A stretch of 64,000 nucleotides of DNA from Anadara kagoshimensis. Lineage: Eukaryota > Mollusca > Bivalvia > Arcoida > Arcidae. Position 1 is the stretch's first letter; each line of letters begins with the position of its first letter. The stretch covers positions 45,818,310-45,882,309 of the forward strand of contig CM037861.1 of assembly GCA_021292105.1 (NCBI GenBank), in the 5' to 3' direction. Below, one piece after another: positions 35,494-49,500 of the stretch. Under the pieces are notes generated by a model that did not search any database, was not told where the DNA came from, and saw only the letters and a program-made list of their open reading frames with translations. The translations under genes and the position numbers were made by a program.

Positions 35494-35529
35494 CTAGCAA
35501 ATTTATTGGTTTCAGTCAAACAAACTTAT

Positions 35530-35535
35530 AATAAA
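35530..35535 (+). terminator. Possible poly(A) signal of gene 1
   Basis: AATAAA hexamer 37 bases downstream of the proposed final TAG. AATAAA is frequent by chance in such AT-rich DNA, so its support comes from position. Confidence 0.4.
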
Positions 35536-35539
35536 GAAA

Positions 35540-38461
35540 TTCTTAAACCATATGACATAGCTTAAATGTTGACCAAAATTGCCTTTATCAAGAGTTATTT
35601 TAGGGGTTTGAGACCCAAAATTTGAAGAATTTGGGTCTATTGAGCTATAGTCAAAACTTAAGCCCGATTAAGAATTTTAAGACTGTGATAAATGTACCGA
35701 TATGATCCATGTAAAATAGGTATATATTTCACAATTTTCGGATTTAACACATGACATAGCACTTAGATACCTACGCTATTTTTGAGACACTGACCCCGTT
35801 CATTTTCGTGTATATTTTTTTCACATTAGAAAAGCTATTATGAAAGCATCTTATAAAATCGTATCATCTTCGTTTTAACTACGTTCCGTCATCAGTACCT
35901 TATAAAATTTTACCTAATGAAGAAAATACAAATGAAATAAGAATCTGTCCGATTGTGTAAGGAATGCAACACAACTGCGCTGCGTGAAGCCCCCGCAGTT
36001 CCCTCGGGTAGCCATCGTATGGGATGATATCGAGATTGCTGTGTGGTATCAACGATGACAACTGGATTTGAGTAGCTTAAATTTCTAAGACGTCAAATAA
36101 AACGTTAACAAGGAACATTCTTCTCAGTTTTTCCCTGACCTGATAAATTCTTCTTATTAGAAGTGTATATAAAAATCTTTTATAATTCAGTTCGAGCAAG
36201 ATGTCATATGATCAGAAAATAAGGAAAGTAAGGCCGCGTGTTACAGAACCAAACCCTTGTTTCATTATCATTTCTTAATTTAGTTACTAATATTTTCCCA
36301 AATTTAATTTGGCAAATTAAAAATTCCAATAATTTTGTCAATTTAAGATTTAAAGTTTCGTGTCATTTTGAAGATAACTTCAAGGTTAAAACATTTGTAT
36401 TCAGGTTTTTTTTTGAAAATGTATTAACCTGTTACTCCGTAAAAGATAGCCAAAAGAACTAAAAGCTAATTTTAAGTCAAGGAATGATTGTGAAACCGGG
36501 TCAAGCACTTCCTTTCACACGTAAAACATTTGACATATCGTGCACTGATTTTTTTCTTGAACAGTCTTGTTTAGTTCTTGCATACTTCTATAACAAGTAG
36601 AGCAATTAATTTCATTTCTTATAATTAAACTTCAGCACTTTTGAACAATAAATTAACAATCAAAACAACAATATAACCTTAGCAAGTAAAAACACTTGCA
36701 TCTTTATGTCATAGGAGTTTTAATGTCTCTGTGCGTCGTCCATAATACGATGACATTACCGAAAGTCAATCCATTTATACAAACATAACAGAAAAAATAT
36801 AACCAGTGAAAATGTTATAAACAAACGGTAATTTAATTAGATATGGTTATATTTCAGCATTCAGTAATGTACCTAATATCTTGGTTTACTTTCTTAGTAC
36901 GAAATATTGAATTCGAATACAAACTTTTACAAAAGTGCAAAATACTCCTGTCAAACCCTTGGCGTGAGAGTGTCGGCGTCCAATGAAAAATATTGTTTAT
37001 GTTTAACTGAGAAATGATAAAATTCACATTGGGATGACGAGCTAAACTGTATTGTGACATCTCTGATTTCGGGTCCTGCTCATTTGACTGCCATAAGACT
37101 TAGTTCATATGTTTATCTCTCACAAATACACACATTTATACAGAGGCAGGGGTTGCTTGATAAAGAACAAGGTCAGAAGTATGGGTAAAACAACGCTTGT
37201 AAAACAATAACCAGAACTTTAACTTTAATTTTTCAAAGTTTCATGAAATGGATTGTCATCCCACACCATACCTATGTTTATAAGAAAGAATACATAAATT
37301 ACATTATACATTATTAAAATTCAAAAGGTACCTATATGTTCTTTATCATAATTAGCATATATGTTAAAGCATTTAAGCCAGGGTGTTTTGATCAATTGTT
37401 ATTACAACGGCTCATCGTTTCTAACAATTACTAATTTTAACCTAAAACGAGACACCCTTTAATAATTACAAAAAATCAATTTTTTGATGCGATAAAATAA
37501 CATGTTTTTAAAGAAGATGAAAAAATAATTAGTAACCATCATTTTCAATTTTCAAGTAATAAATTTTAAGAATCATAGACATTCCGTATGGTTCAAGTTG
37601 ATTTTAGCGAAATAAAATAATGTCAAATTTTTTATTGATGCATGTCTTTAGCAGGGAGGGGATTTCCGGCACCATATACTGTATTTATTATCCCAACATC
37701 TTGAGGATTTATTACTGACTCTAATTGCAAATTGTTTGTCATTTATCGCATTAGGTGTTTCGATAATTATGTAAAAAAGAGTAAATAAAACAAACACTCA
37801 AATTGACGGTAAAAAGGGAAAAGTAATATAATTTACTGGTATTTATTCTAACGTATCTAGTTAATTTGTTAGGTTATATAATGTAAATACAGGTTTCAAT
37901 AACCCTAAAGTAAATGCTGATTTGAATACTGAAAAGACAGCATTAGAACAAGAAACATGATCTCGAATTATAAATTTTCAAAAAAAATATTTTGAAAATA
38001 AATAAAAGTTTCACTAAAACCAAAATGTCCATTAATGTATCTGAAAACTAAGATTATGTAAATTTTACAAGCATTGTTTATATCATCACAGTTTCATTAT
38101 ACGTTTTACATTAAACTAAGATACAACATATTTTGCTCTGCAATTTTGGTCTTATGTTTTAATATCCCATGCAAACTAGTTTGAGGGGGTATAAAGGGAT
38201 CACCATGTCTGTCTGTCTGTCTCTTCGTCTGTTCGTCTGTGTAAAATCATGTCCCGGCCATATCTCATAGCTGTTTTGGTGGAGTGTCATAAAACTTCAC
38301 ATAAATAATTTTTATGGTCCAAAGGTGTATCATGACCAAGGTCCTTTTGGAAAGGTCAAGGTCGAGGGACAATATTATATGTTGGGGTGTAGGTATTTGG
38401 CTCCTAAGAGACAGTTCTAGTTGTCATTTATTTTTATGCAATTTTTATTATAAATTATAAG
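35540..38461. other. Intergenic region between genes 1 and 2
   Basis: No exon recognised. Long AT-rich stretches; a GTCTGTCTGTC repeat at its right end. The promoter of gene 2 must lie here or further upstream, but no convincing TATA/initiator combination stands out. Confidence 0.5.
38185..38425. repeat. GTCTGTCTGTC-type molluscan repeat
   Basis: CACCATGTCTGTCTGTCTGT, then TTTTGGTGGAGTGTCATAAA and AGGTCAAGGTCGAGGGACAA. This arrangement is common in bivalve intergenic DNA (from memory). It lies 70 bases before gene 2 exon 1. Confidence 0.5.
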
Positions 38462-38493
38462 CTTTAAAGAAAAAGATATTGGTGTTAAGAGGA

Positions 38494-38560
38494 ATGCTAG
38501 CAGTTGCAACGGCAATTATTCTGATAACAAAAATGTTATTTTTCATCACGAGCTCTGGAG
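38494..38560 (+). CDS. Gene 2 exon 1: signal peptide or signal anchor
   Basis: ATG at 38494, donor GGAG|GTAAGC, phase 1 out. About 18 hydrophobic residues end in ITSSG. The frame is open back to 38461, and an AG at 38460-38461 could make this an internal exon starting LKKKILVLRG. That would add a basic cytoplasmic flank. The true 5' end is therefore open. Confidence 0.65.
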
Positions 38561-41500
38561 GTAAGCTTTCACCAGAAATAGATTTCAAACATAGTTTTCT
38601 AGAAAATATTTTTAAAAAACTACAACCTCACACAAATTCTAAATTGAACTATCTAAACCGTTATTTTCGTTATTTCTCCAAATGCAGAAAACTATCTTAT
38701 CATATCCATAAATACACTTTACATAGAGTTCGTTAGAATATTGTAAATGTAATACTACTGTTCATTTATACATATGCGCAATTGTTTTCGATTATTAGAT
38801 ATAATTATTTCTTTCCTAGATATTTTTAAATGTTTCTGAAGTTTATTAACTACTTCTTAGTACAATACAGAAATCAATAACTCTTTCTCAGCATCAATTT
38901 TTATATCAATTCCATTTATTGAGAATGTACATGAAAGAGGACTGTGTATATGAGAATATTCTTGTAAATAATTACGTTCAAAATAAATAACAAAAACTAA
39001 ATTAATTAGATTTTATTACACAACATGTAAACATTGAACTGTGCATATGGATTCATTAAAATGTTATGTCATTCACTTCATCCTCAACGATAATTAAAGA
39101 ACACAATTATCCAATCAAAATACCACAAATCCCATCATTTCATTTTGGTTTTTTTATGTGACGCAACAACATTTTAATAATGTTCTGAGTATATGACTAA
39201 CCCAGATTACCAATAATCAAATATGTAGCCAAATATGTACCCGGTGAGTGTTCGCCCGAGCAATCGTTAACAGGGCAGTTTTAGTTTATATTTGGTAGTT
39301 TACAATGTTGGTATCGCTCACATTAATGCAAAGAACGATGTCGTTTCCTGAAAGTTCTTACGCAAGTAATGAAAGCAGACGTTATCCCGCAATAAATATA
39401 GACGGAAAATAAATTTTATTTTGAATCAACATTTTCAAATTTTTGATGGATTTTTTAATTTCTTAAGATGCAAAATACCTTTTCGGATATTAAAACTCAA
39501 GTAAACATATGCAAAATTGTTGCTTATGTAAAACAGTTTCCCATCAAATTAGACATACATAAATTAGTTTTGACATACGAAAATAGACATATTACTTTCT
39601 GATATCTTAAAAAATATAACATATAATATTCACATTAACGATATCGGTGAATTAATGAAGCATATATATAATAAAAATAGGGGATAAATATAGAATCGAA
39701 ACGATGCCTCATGGGTGTATTGAAGCATATTAGTGACATTTTGCATAACAAGGTTTAGGTTAATCCATTATACAATATTTAAATATAATCAATAGTTAGA
39801 AAATCGATGTAAATCTATATAGCATAACAGTTGAAAATACAATATATAACACTTGGCACTGGCCGAAAATTTGCATATTTGTAACCTTTTATATGACACC
39901 TGGATTTCAGAAAAATGAAGATTAGTATAGTTTATTTCATTTCATCGCTTTTTCAGATTACTTTCAACTTTACCATCAATTGCAACAAGGAGCTCTATTG
40001 AAAGAGAACGGTATAATGTACATTATTTTAGTTTTTGATTATCGAAGTTTTTTACAATATCAGAATGTTCCATATATATTTATGTAACACTTTGCAATTT
40101 AACAGTAAAAACAAGAATGCTCTTATAAAATAATTTTCAACGCAGACTACCCACTTTACAATTGTATATATAAAGGCAAGAATTTTCTTATATAATCGTT
40201 TTCAATGCAAATTACCCACTTTACAATTGTATATATAAAGGCAAGAATTTTCTTATAAAATCGTTTTCAATGCAAATTACCCACTTTACAATTGTATATA
40301 TAAAGGCAAGAATTTTCTTATATAATCGTTTTCAATGCAAATTACCCAATTTACAATTTATATATAAAAGCAAGAATGTTCTTATAAAATTGTTTTCAAT
40401 GCAAATTACCCACTTTACAATTGTTTTTAGAGACAAGAATTTTCTTATAAAATCGTTTTCAATGCAAATTACCCATTTTACAATTGTATATATAAAAGCA
40501 AGAATTTTCCTTTAAAAATGGTTTACAATGCAAATTTTCCACTTTACAAATGTATATATAAAGGCAAGAATATTTTTATAAAATCGTTTTCAATGCAAAT
40601 TAACTTTCATATTTTTCAGCTCTATTTTAAATTCAACGTAACTATAAATTTTATCCTTACAAATTGTTTTGTAATTTTAAAGTAAAAAAAATACAAATTA
40701 CTACTGTAATAGACTCGAGTTAATAATGATAAACAAAAGTTTAAAACTTCTAATTTTTTCAGATGCTAAACTCCTGACCTTGCAGACAGCGGACTTACAT
40801 CTGAGATTAAAAAACATCAAAGCACATGCTCATCAAGGTAAAGTTATATTCCAGATTAAAAAAGAATTGGAAACTTCTACCTTTTAATAGATTAGGGAAT
40901 GTTCAGCACTATGACATATATTCACGATACGATGTTTGTTTTTAAATTGCATTAAGTGATTCATCTAAATCGTCAAGCAAATAGATGTTTGGATATTGAT
41001 AGAAATCTTTTTAAAATATTCTTCTTATTGAACAACAACTTTGATTATGTAAATACAACATTACCATCTCTAGTAAGTGTTGATTCAAAATGTTTAATAT
41101 TAAATAATCAATGATCTAAAAGTAAATGTATTTTATACACTTTATTTGGGAGCCTGAGTTCTATGTTAAATTTAGTGTTCTTAATATTTTTTATTGTCTT
41201 CCAGATAACTGTCACAAACCGTTAAAAGAAATCGGTATGTATCTTTCTAAATTACATAATTTTAAATTAATTTTATACACTTTCAGGGATTAATACTAAA
41301 AATATAATAAAGTTATAATAATAAGTTATAATATATATAGTTTTTTTCCAATAAACACGTAATATTTATTTGGGTAGGCACTTATAACAATTTTGTGAGT
41401 TAAATAACAATTCTTTAAATTAATTTCAATACTTGAAGAAAAATGTTTAGAATCGTTTGAATACAATTATATACTGTATTTCCACATAGTCAGTGCACAT

Positions 41501-44500
41501 GGAAAATGGAAGAAAAAAGTCGTATTTTCAAACAAACTCACAAAAAATTTTCAAAACTTAATACAAAATATTCTGACCTAATGAGAAAAAATATCTTTCA
41601 TTCATGAAAAAGTGAACTTAATTTGTACATAGAGCAATTTTTTAAACTTTTTAACAAAACAACAAATATGACTATGTTAAAATTATCCTTTCTGTACCTA
41701 CTTACTTGGAACAACTATAAACGTATTGTAATAATTGGAATATCCATGATGATCACACCTGGAAAAACCCCGAACAACAATGGCCTACCTGACCCTAAAT
41801 GCTCTGATGTCACTTTGAATGAGGACCAATTGGTGTTAAAACTTTATCAAATTTCTAATTTTTTTGCAAAATTTCTCTATGTACAGGAGAACTGAACAAT
41901 AGTGTTTTCAGTTGAATCTTGAAGTGCAAACATGTGTTTGGTGCTACTAAGACTATAAAGGTCACCCAAGGGAACCAGACAAAATGGTCTTTATGGGCAG
42001 GTGGACTTTATATACAGGTTCAATTAACATGAATAAAGAGCAATCCGGATAAAATTTAACTAGCCTTTAAAGTCCAAATACTACATAGGTTGCCTTTATA
42101 GCAGGTTCAACTGTATGCTGAATATACATAATGCACGAGCATGCAGTTTTACATCTATATTTGAGTGGCATGTGCTTTATTGGGTATCTTGTTTTATGAA
42201 TAAATCCACATATGGCTTTTAGTAAATAAAATATACTTGTCTTTCAAAACACTCTTTAGAATACTAGTTTTAGAAGTGATATACTGCGTGTATATGTCTG
42301 TTTTGAAATGTTACCAAATTTACTATTAATTTGAATTAAATTATTTGTCAAATCTTCAGTGATGTTGATATTTTATTAATTTTAATTCAAAGTACAAAAT
42401 GAGTAAAACTTAACATTATACACTAATGATATTTAGGAATAGGCTTCTGTTGTAAAGATTGGTCTGATTTCAAGGAAGGATGCTTCGTAATCAATAGCAC
42501 CAACAGAACTTGGTACGATGCAGAGGTATGCAGATTTGTAGTTTTGTTTTCGGTATATTGCATTTTGATTGGTTATAAGACATAAACTGTACGAGAAAAC
42601 GTGGTGACTTTCTATTTTTTTATTGTTACATTTTCTTTTCTATGCAACAATATACTAGTATATGCTTCTACTGCTTATGGAGCATTCCTTTCCCTATTGA
42701 TACGCTATGGCAGAACCTGTTCTCACTATGGGGATTTTATATAACGAAGCAAGCTGCTTACAAATAAATTGTTGACCCAGGGATATTGCAAGCCATGGAG
42801 TATCAAGGGGTTTTATGGCCGTCATCACATAACTCTTCAAGAGCACCCGGCTTCACTTCCCTGGTAGAAGTTTGCATGTTTAACCTTACTAACAGTTTCA
42901 AAGTTTTTACTTGTAAATTTATTGTTAATTAGACATTGCAATTAAGACATGGATTAGTATGTATTCTTTTTTTATTATACCTTTTGGTATAATGCATCAT
43001 ACATGTAGCTTTTCTAAGTAAATTAGGATACCCATTTTTGGTAAAATGAAACTGCTTTTTATTTTGTTTTTATTCGCTTTTCAACCCCTCAGGAATGGCT
43101 AGGGATACTAAAATAACAAGCACATTTAAGGTGTTAGGCTTCCCCACCAGCATTTTTTTGTGATTTATACTTATGTTTAAAAGACAATAACTCACAAGAA
43201 AATAAGCAAACCAACTCGGGCTAACAATATGTGCATTTCCTATCAAGAAATTGCTCTGTACCAAATTTTATGAAAAAGTACTTCATAGTTTTGGAGAATT
43301 TGCGCAGACAAGAATTTCGGACTCACGGAAAGACGGACAGAGAAGGGAAGGAAGAAGGGGATAAATAAAAACGCACTATAATAATGAAATCTGTGACAGT
43401 ATAAGATAAAGTTTTGTTTTCACTGAACCCAACATGTATTGGTTTATCTCGCCCTCTCTTCCTTAAAGATTATCTTTAATAGTCTTAATTAGTCCAAGAG
43501 ATCACGGCTAAAATCCGGGTGAACGAGGCCAAAAGGTTTGAGGGTTGATTCTTTAGGTAAATGTCCCTAGTTACTGAAAATTAATTTCTTACGCTTCAAA
43601 TCGTTTCCGATTTTTTAATCAGAAACAGTTTCTGAAGAAAAGCCTCTGCAAATGTTAAATTTTTGTAAAAAATTAAAATTCCAGATTTTCAAGCATTTTG
43701 TGGCAAAAACAACACAAAAATGTTCATTCTATCTTTCATTGTGGACACATGATAGATTAAAATGCAAAACATCCTGACAGTTTTCCGATTTTGTGTCAAA
43801 TTTTTAAAATAAGCGATAGAATCGATGCTGTAAACTGCGTTTTTATCATATCTACCGTCTTTCGATTCTTGTATATCTGTTGTTTATGCATTAAATATGA
43901 CAAACTATATATTTTTATAAAGCCTTGATAGTCCTCAAGATAAAAATGTTACAAAACTTTGGAAATATGGAACCTAAATACCGTAGCAAATTATTATGTT
44001 TCCCCTACCCCAAAAATACGAAAATGTCAAAAATTCATTATTTTGGCCCATGCTTGCCGATTAGTTTTTAAAACAAAACATTATAGTTTGTTACATCTCC
44101 CTTCTCTTCCCAACATATTTATAAAACAATAATATGTAGAGTGTTTAGTGATTTTATTCGAAGCTTGTTTTATCATTGTTGTTGGTACTTTTGCTCGAAA
44201 TCTTCATTAGAAACACAAATCGGCATATATAGTATAAAAATGGATTTTCACATGTTTTTCAATTTTGGGGTAGGGGAAATAAATTTATCCGTTTCATCTA
44301 TAAACTTCGGTATTTCCGATAGTTTTTTATGTTGTCAGACTCAAATGTGCCACGGCAATACAGAAACATATAAATCTCGAGATTCAATGCCTATATAACA
44401 AAATGAGAAGAAGTAGAGTACAAAAGATTTAATGAAAACTCATTTTCCAAACTATTGTTATATAAAAAGTGCAAATTTTCAAATAAAATCACTAAACACT

Positions 44501-46385
44501 CTACATATTATTGTTTTATAAATATGTTGGGAAGAGAAGGCGGATGTAACAAACTATAATGTTTTGTTTTAAAAAACTAATCGGCAAGCATGGGCCAAAA
44601 TAATGATTTTTTGACATTTTCGTTTTTTGGGGGTAGGGGAAACATAATAATTTGCTACGGTATTAAGGTTCTATATTTCCGAAGTTTTGTAACATTTTTA
44701 TCTTGCGGACTACCAAATGTTTATAAAAATATATAGTTTGTCATATTTAATGCATGAACAACAGATTTACAAGAATCGAAAAACGGTAGATATGATAAAA
44801 ACGCAGTTTACAGCATCGATTTTATCGCTTTTTTTAAAAGTTTGACACAAAATCTGAAACATTCAGGATGTTTTGCATTTTAATCTATCATGTGTCCACA
44901 ATGAAAGATAGAATGAACATTTTTGTGTTGTTTTTTGCCACAAAATGCTTCAAAATCTGGAATTTTTATTTTTTACCAAAATTTAACATTTGCAGAGGCT
45001 TTTCTTCAAAAACTGTTTCTGATTAAAAAATCGGAAACGATTTGACGCGTAAGAAATTGATTTTCAGTAACTAGGGACATTTTGCTACAAAAATCAACCT
45101 TCAAACCTTTTGGCCTCGTTCACCCGGATTTTAGCCGTGATCTCTTGGACTAAATGTATGCAGATATAAACGTAATTGTGATATATAACGAAACCTACTT
45201 ATTCTAATGATATGAAATCACTAATCTATTTTTGAATGGATATGTGATTGATTGGTCGGTTGCAGTTTATATTTTACGTTATATCAAATACGTTTTTGCA
45301 TTTGAAACAATATTCCTTAACAAACAAACACCAGTTGATATGATGCGTTTGATATATTCTTTTAACTTTTAATTGATTTCCAATGTAATATTTTAACTAT
45401 TATCAATAGTTCTTCTACAGGTCTAACTTAAACCTAGAGGGGTTTTCTTCAGAATATATGTTAAATTTTGGCGCTATAAATAAATGTCAAGAATTTTTTT
45501 ATGAATACAGGGGTATTCTTACCAGTTTGCTAAATAAAAGGATATTTTTATCACATAACAATTATGTCACAGTGTCCTAATTAGACAACTATTATACATT
45601 TTATTGTTGAGACTTTTTTCTAAATATTTATGGTTGACGACCTATTGAGAAGAATTTAAGGCGTATCTAAATTTTATATCGACTGTTACCCCGAGAATAT
45701 CACAAACTCAGTAAGCAATAATTCTGTATTATTATCAGAAATATACTATTGCCTAATTTTTCTGCTAGTTGAAAATTGTAAATTTCTCAAAAGGTACAGT
45801 ACAGGCCTGTCGAAAGTTTAACCTTTTGGTGCCGAATTAGTGCCGAATCGGCAGCTCATCTCGGCTGCTCGGCACTTGTATCTCGGCCCCTTGTTGTCTA
45901 TACTTGGCACCTTTTCGGTAGCTGCTAACCACAGCTCGGCAACTTCACGGTCGCTCGGTTCCCCGGCACCCTTTGGGCCACTCGATTCCCTGTTAATTGC
46001 AGTCATACGTACATTTGTATATCGCCATATTTATAAGAGGAAATCGTAACTCTGGGGTTAGTCAAAGAGAGATTATAAGTAATACGATATCATCAGCAGA
46101 GGGGATAATATTTGTATTATTATATATAATTATACCAAAGTTGTCAGTTAACGCCGAAAAGGTGTTGAAAGTCGTGTATTGAAGCCAGGTATCGGACGAT
46201 GACAGCGAATTGACATATTAGGATTATATCACCTGATGTTTACCTGTTTCGGACATTTAAGTACATAAAACAAGCTATAGCTACTGCGGTGAAAGTTTTT
46301 TGTTTTAAAATCCTCCTATAATGTAATATTAAAGATATAGGAAATTCTAAAAATAATCAAGTACTCCATCGTCCATTTTATTTCT

Positions 46386-46428
<43 letters not shown>

Positions 46429-46460
46429 CTTATTTATTTATTCATTTATTTATTTATTTT

Positions 46461-46531
<71 letters not shown>

Positions 46532-49500
46532 TTATTTATGGAATATAAAAGATTTAGAAAATTCTGGAAATAATCATGTACATGTACTCCATCGTCCCTT
46601 TAACTAATCTAATTTATTTATTTATTTACTTTTAATGAATTAATTAATTAAATCCTTTATTATCCACTTAAAGTCCTGGTAATTACCGAATGAGCTGCCG
46701 ATCTGTGGACAACTCAAATTGCCGAGGACCCGAATGAGTTGCCGAGCTGTGGACAATTCTAGTTGCCGAGGTGCCGAGAGTCGGCAGCTTTTCGGCCACT
46801 AACTGTCTACAGATCGGCCCCTCTGCAACCGAGTCTCGAATCCTTTTCGTCAGCTCGGTGTTAAACTTTCGACAGGCCTGTACTGAATACTCTCTCATGC
46901 AAAGTATTTCTTGTCGTAAAATTTGGTAAAATATAATTTATTCCTTTGGGTTTCTTTGAATTAAGTCCGAGCATTTTATCCCAAAACGGCCGTTTAGTGC
47001 TGAAAAATTAAAAGCGATATAATATGTAAGTATATTTAACACGTTCATGTTTTCATATTGTACATAGATCAGCTGCCGTGAACATGGATTTTTGGCTACA
47101 GTAGACAGTGAGAAAATTTCGGCGTTTCTGAAATCAATTTTATTTCATGCAAATAAACGTAAGTCATTTTTATCCAATAGAAAATATACAGCACAATTGT
47201 CAAAACTGACTTATTATTATATAGTTGAGATCTGTTTTTATAATCAACCTAAATTGAAATAAATATTCCATGACAGCGAAAAGTACGTTACTGAAATGAA
47301 AATTGGTTTGGTTTTATTAGTTCTAATTTTCTTTTCAGATATTCTAAAATAAATAAAATAATCATTTAAAAATAATTGTCGTTAACTTGCGGCATTCTAC
47401 CGCATATGAACTCCAATTAATTATTCCACGATTCACAACCTTTTCTCGCGACAAAAACCATAATAAGCCAGTACGTTATTTAAACTGAACAACCATGGGT
47501 ATATCGTTTGTTTTACCACTGCTGACTAAATATGAGAAACGCAGGTCATGTTAGAGTACGTCATAATCTAAATATCTATTTATATATGTTTAAATAAAAA
47601 ACACAAAATCAGTATATTAGTTGTAATTTTAGCTGACCGGAGTCCAAAGATTAAATTTCTTAGCGATAGCTTGACATCTTCCGTGTGTCTTAAACCGTTG
47701 GGATTATGTATCGAATTATTATCTGAAGATAATAGACCTCTTTCATAAATTTTAGCTCACCTGACCTGAAGACCCAGATGAGTTATTGCTACCTATCTTC
47801 GTCCGTCGTCCGTCGTGTATAATATGTAGTGTGTAAACTTCACATTTTAATCTCCTGCTTCAAAACTACTTGGCTAATTTGATGATATTTGGTCTCGCTT
47901 AAGTCCTTTCAAGTTTGCAAAAAGAAAGGTGTTTTATCCCTATGGGGAGCTGGTGGAAATCTTCTCCTCTGAACATACAAGAGATATGGCTCATATTATT
48001 TATTTATAGCATAATTCGGATCCCTACTTTTAGATTTTACCAAATTGTAGATGCAGGGCTCAAAATGGGGAAATTTCGAGGGACTTAAAAGGGAAATAAC
48101 TATATTCGTGAATATACTTGGAAAACTATTAACTTTTTTGTATAGGTATGTATATTGGAATAATGAAGATTGACATAACGATAATGTTGCTATATAAATG
48201 AAGGGCGTGGGTTCAAAATTCAAGGTCATAGATGCAAACAAATACAGAAATGGTTAATTATCTTGAAAACTATAAACTATAACTATAAAGTATAAGCATG
48301 TATATAGATACAGTGTAGGCATTGGCCTATTGATCGTTTTGATATATTGAATAAGATTATGGTTTAAAAGATCAAGTCACAAACGCAAACTAATTTCGAA
48401 ATTGTTAATTATCTTGAAAACTATAAACTTTTTGTATAAGCATATATTAGAATATTGCAGATATTGGTTTAACGATCATTTTGATATATTTTATTTAAAG
48501 ATCATGGACTCACAGGCCAAGGTAACAAATGCAAATAAGTACCAAACTGTTGTTAACTATCTCAAAACCTATAAAGTACAGACATGTATATGAGAATATT
48601 GTAGGTACTGGACTAACGATCATTTTGAAGGTCATGGCCTCAAATGACGAGGTCACAGTTGCGGACAATAACAGAAATTGTTAATTATCTTGAAAACTAT
48701 AAACATTTTGTATAGGCGTATATATACAATATATGAAACGAGCTAGTTTTTTATCTTTGTACTTTTGAACTAGTTGTTCATACAGATACTTAAGCTAACC
48801 TTAGATATTTTAAATGCATTGCAGCATTTAAGGACAACTAATACAAAAATTACAAATATATTTGCAAATAACCTTGCATTGGGTCCTAGCTGCGAAAATT
48901 TAACACTTCGTGTTATTAATGTAATTCATCATTGAATGTATATCATATCGCAAATCCTCAGGTGAGCGTTAAGGCCAATGGATATCTTGCTTTTTTACTT
49001 CTTTATATATTTTAACAGCTGTGTCATTTTGGATTGGACTTTACACACATTTCAACAAACAAAATGAGTACAAGTGGCTTGAAACAAAGGCAAACTATAA
49101 ATACAGCACATAAAAGAAGAATCGTCTGTTTCGAGTTGTGGTGATCTGACCAAACCCTACCCATGTGTAAATAAAACTGGCTTCATATGTCAAATAAGGT
49201 GAGAATATAATTAATTAATACATACGAAGAAAATCCAAGATTGTTTGATAAAATTAAAGATCGATTTTTATATTTTCTAAACAGTTCTAATATTGAACAT
49301 GCAATGATTATTTATTTTTGATTTAGTATTCTTTAGGTTTTTAAGTTTTTTGCTAAATATAAGTCTTAAAATAGCCTATTTTATTATATAATTCTTATTC
49401 TTGAAGTATCAATTTCGCATGTGCCACACTACCGTAGGGAACTTTAAACACGTGTATAGTTAATTAGACAAATAGGGTAAACATTTGATTATCAGTCAGT

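Noticed and set aside
40270..40515. Open frame with a repeating MQITHFTIV peptide
   Set aside because: It is the 65-bp minisatellite read in one frame (65 is not a multiple of three, so the peptide is kept only by indels); intronic, no splice support.
41623..41895. 90-residue frame containing NNNGLPDPKCSDVTLNEDQ
   Set aside because: No domain match, no splice sites in phase with gene 2, and it runs into a dispersed repeat.
45818..46049. Frames on both strands rich in Ala, Ser and Gly
   Set aside because: They come from GCCGA/CTCGGC words inside an inverted-repeat element.
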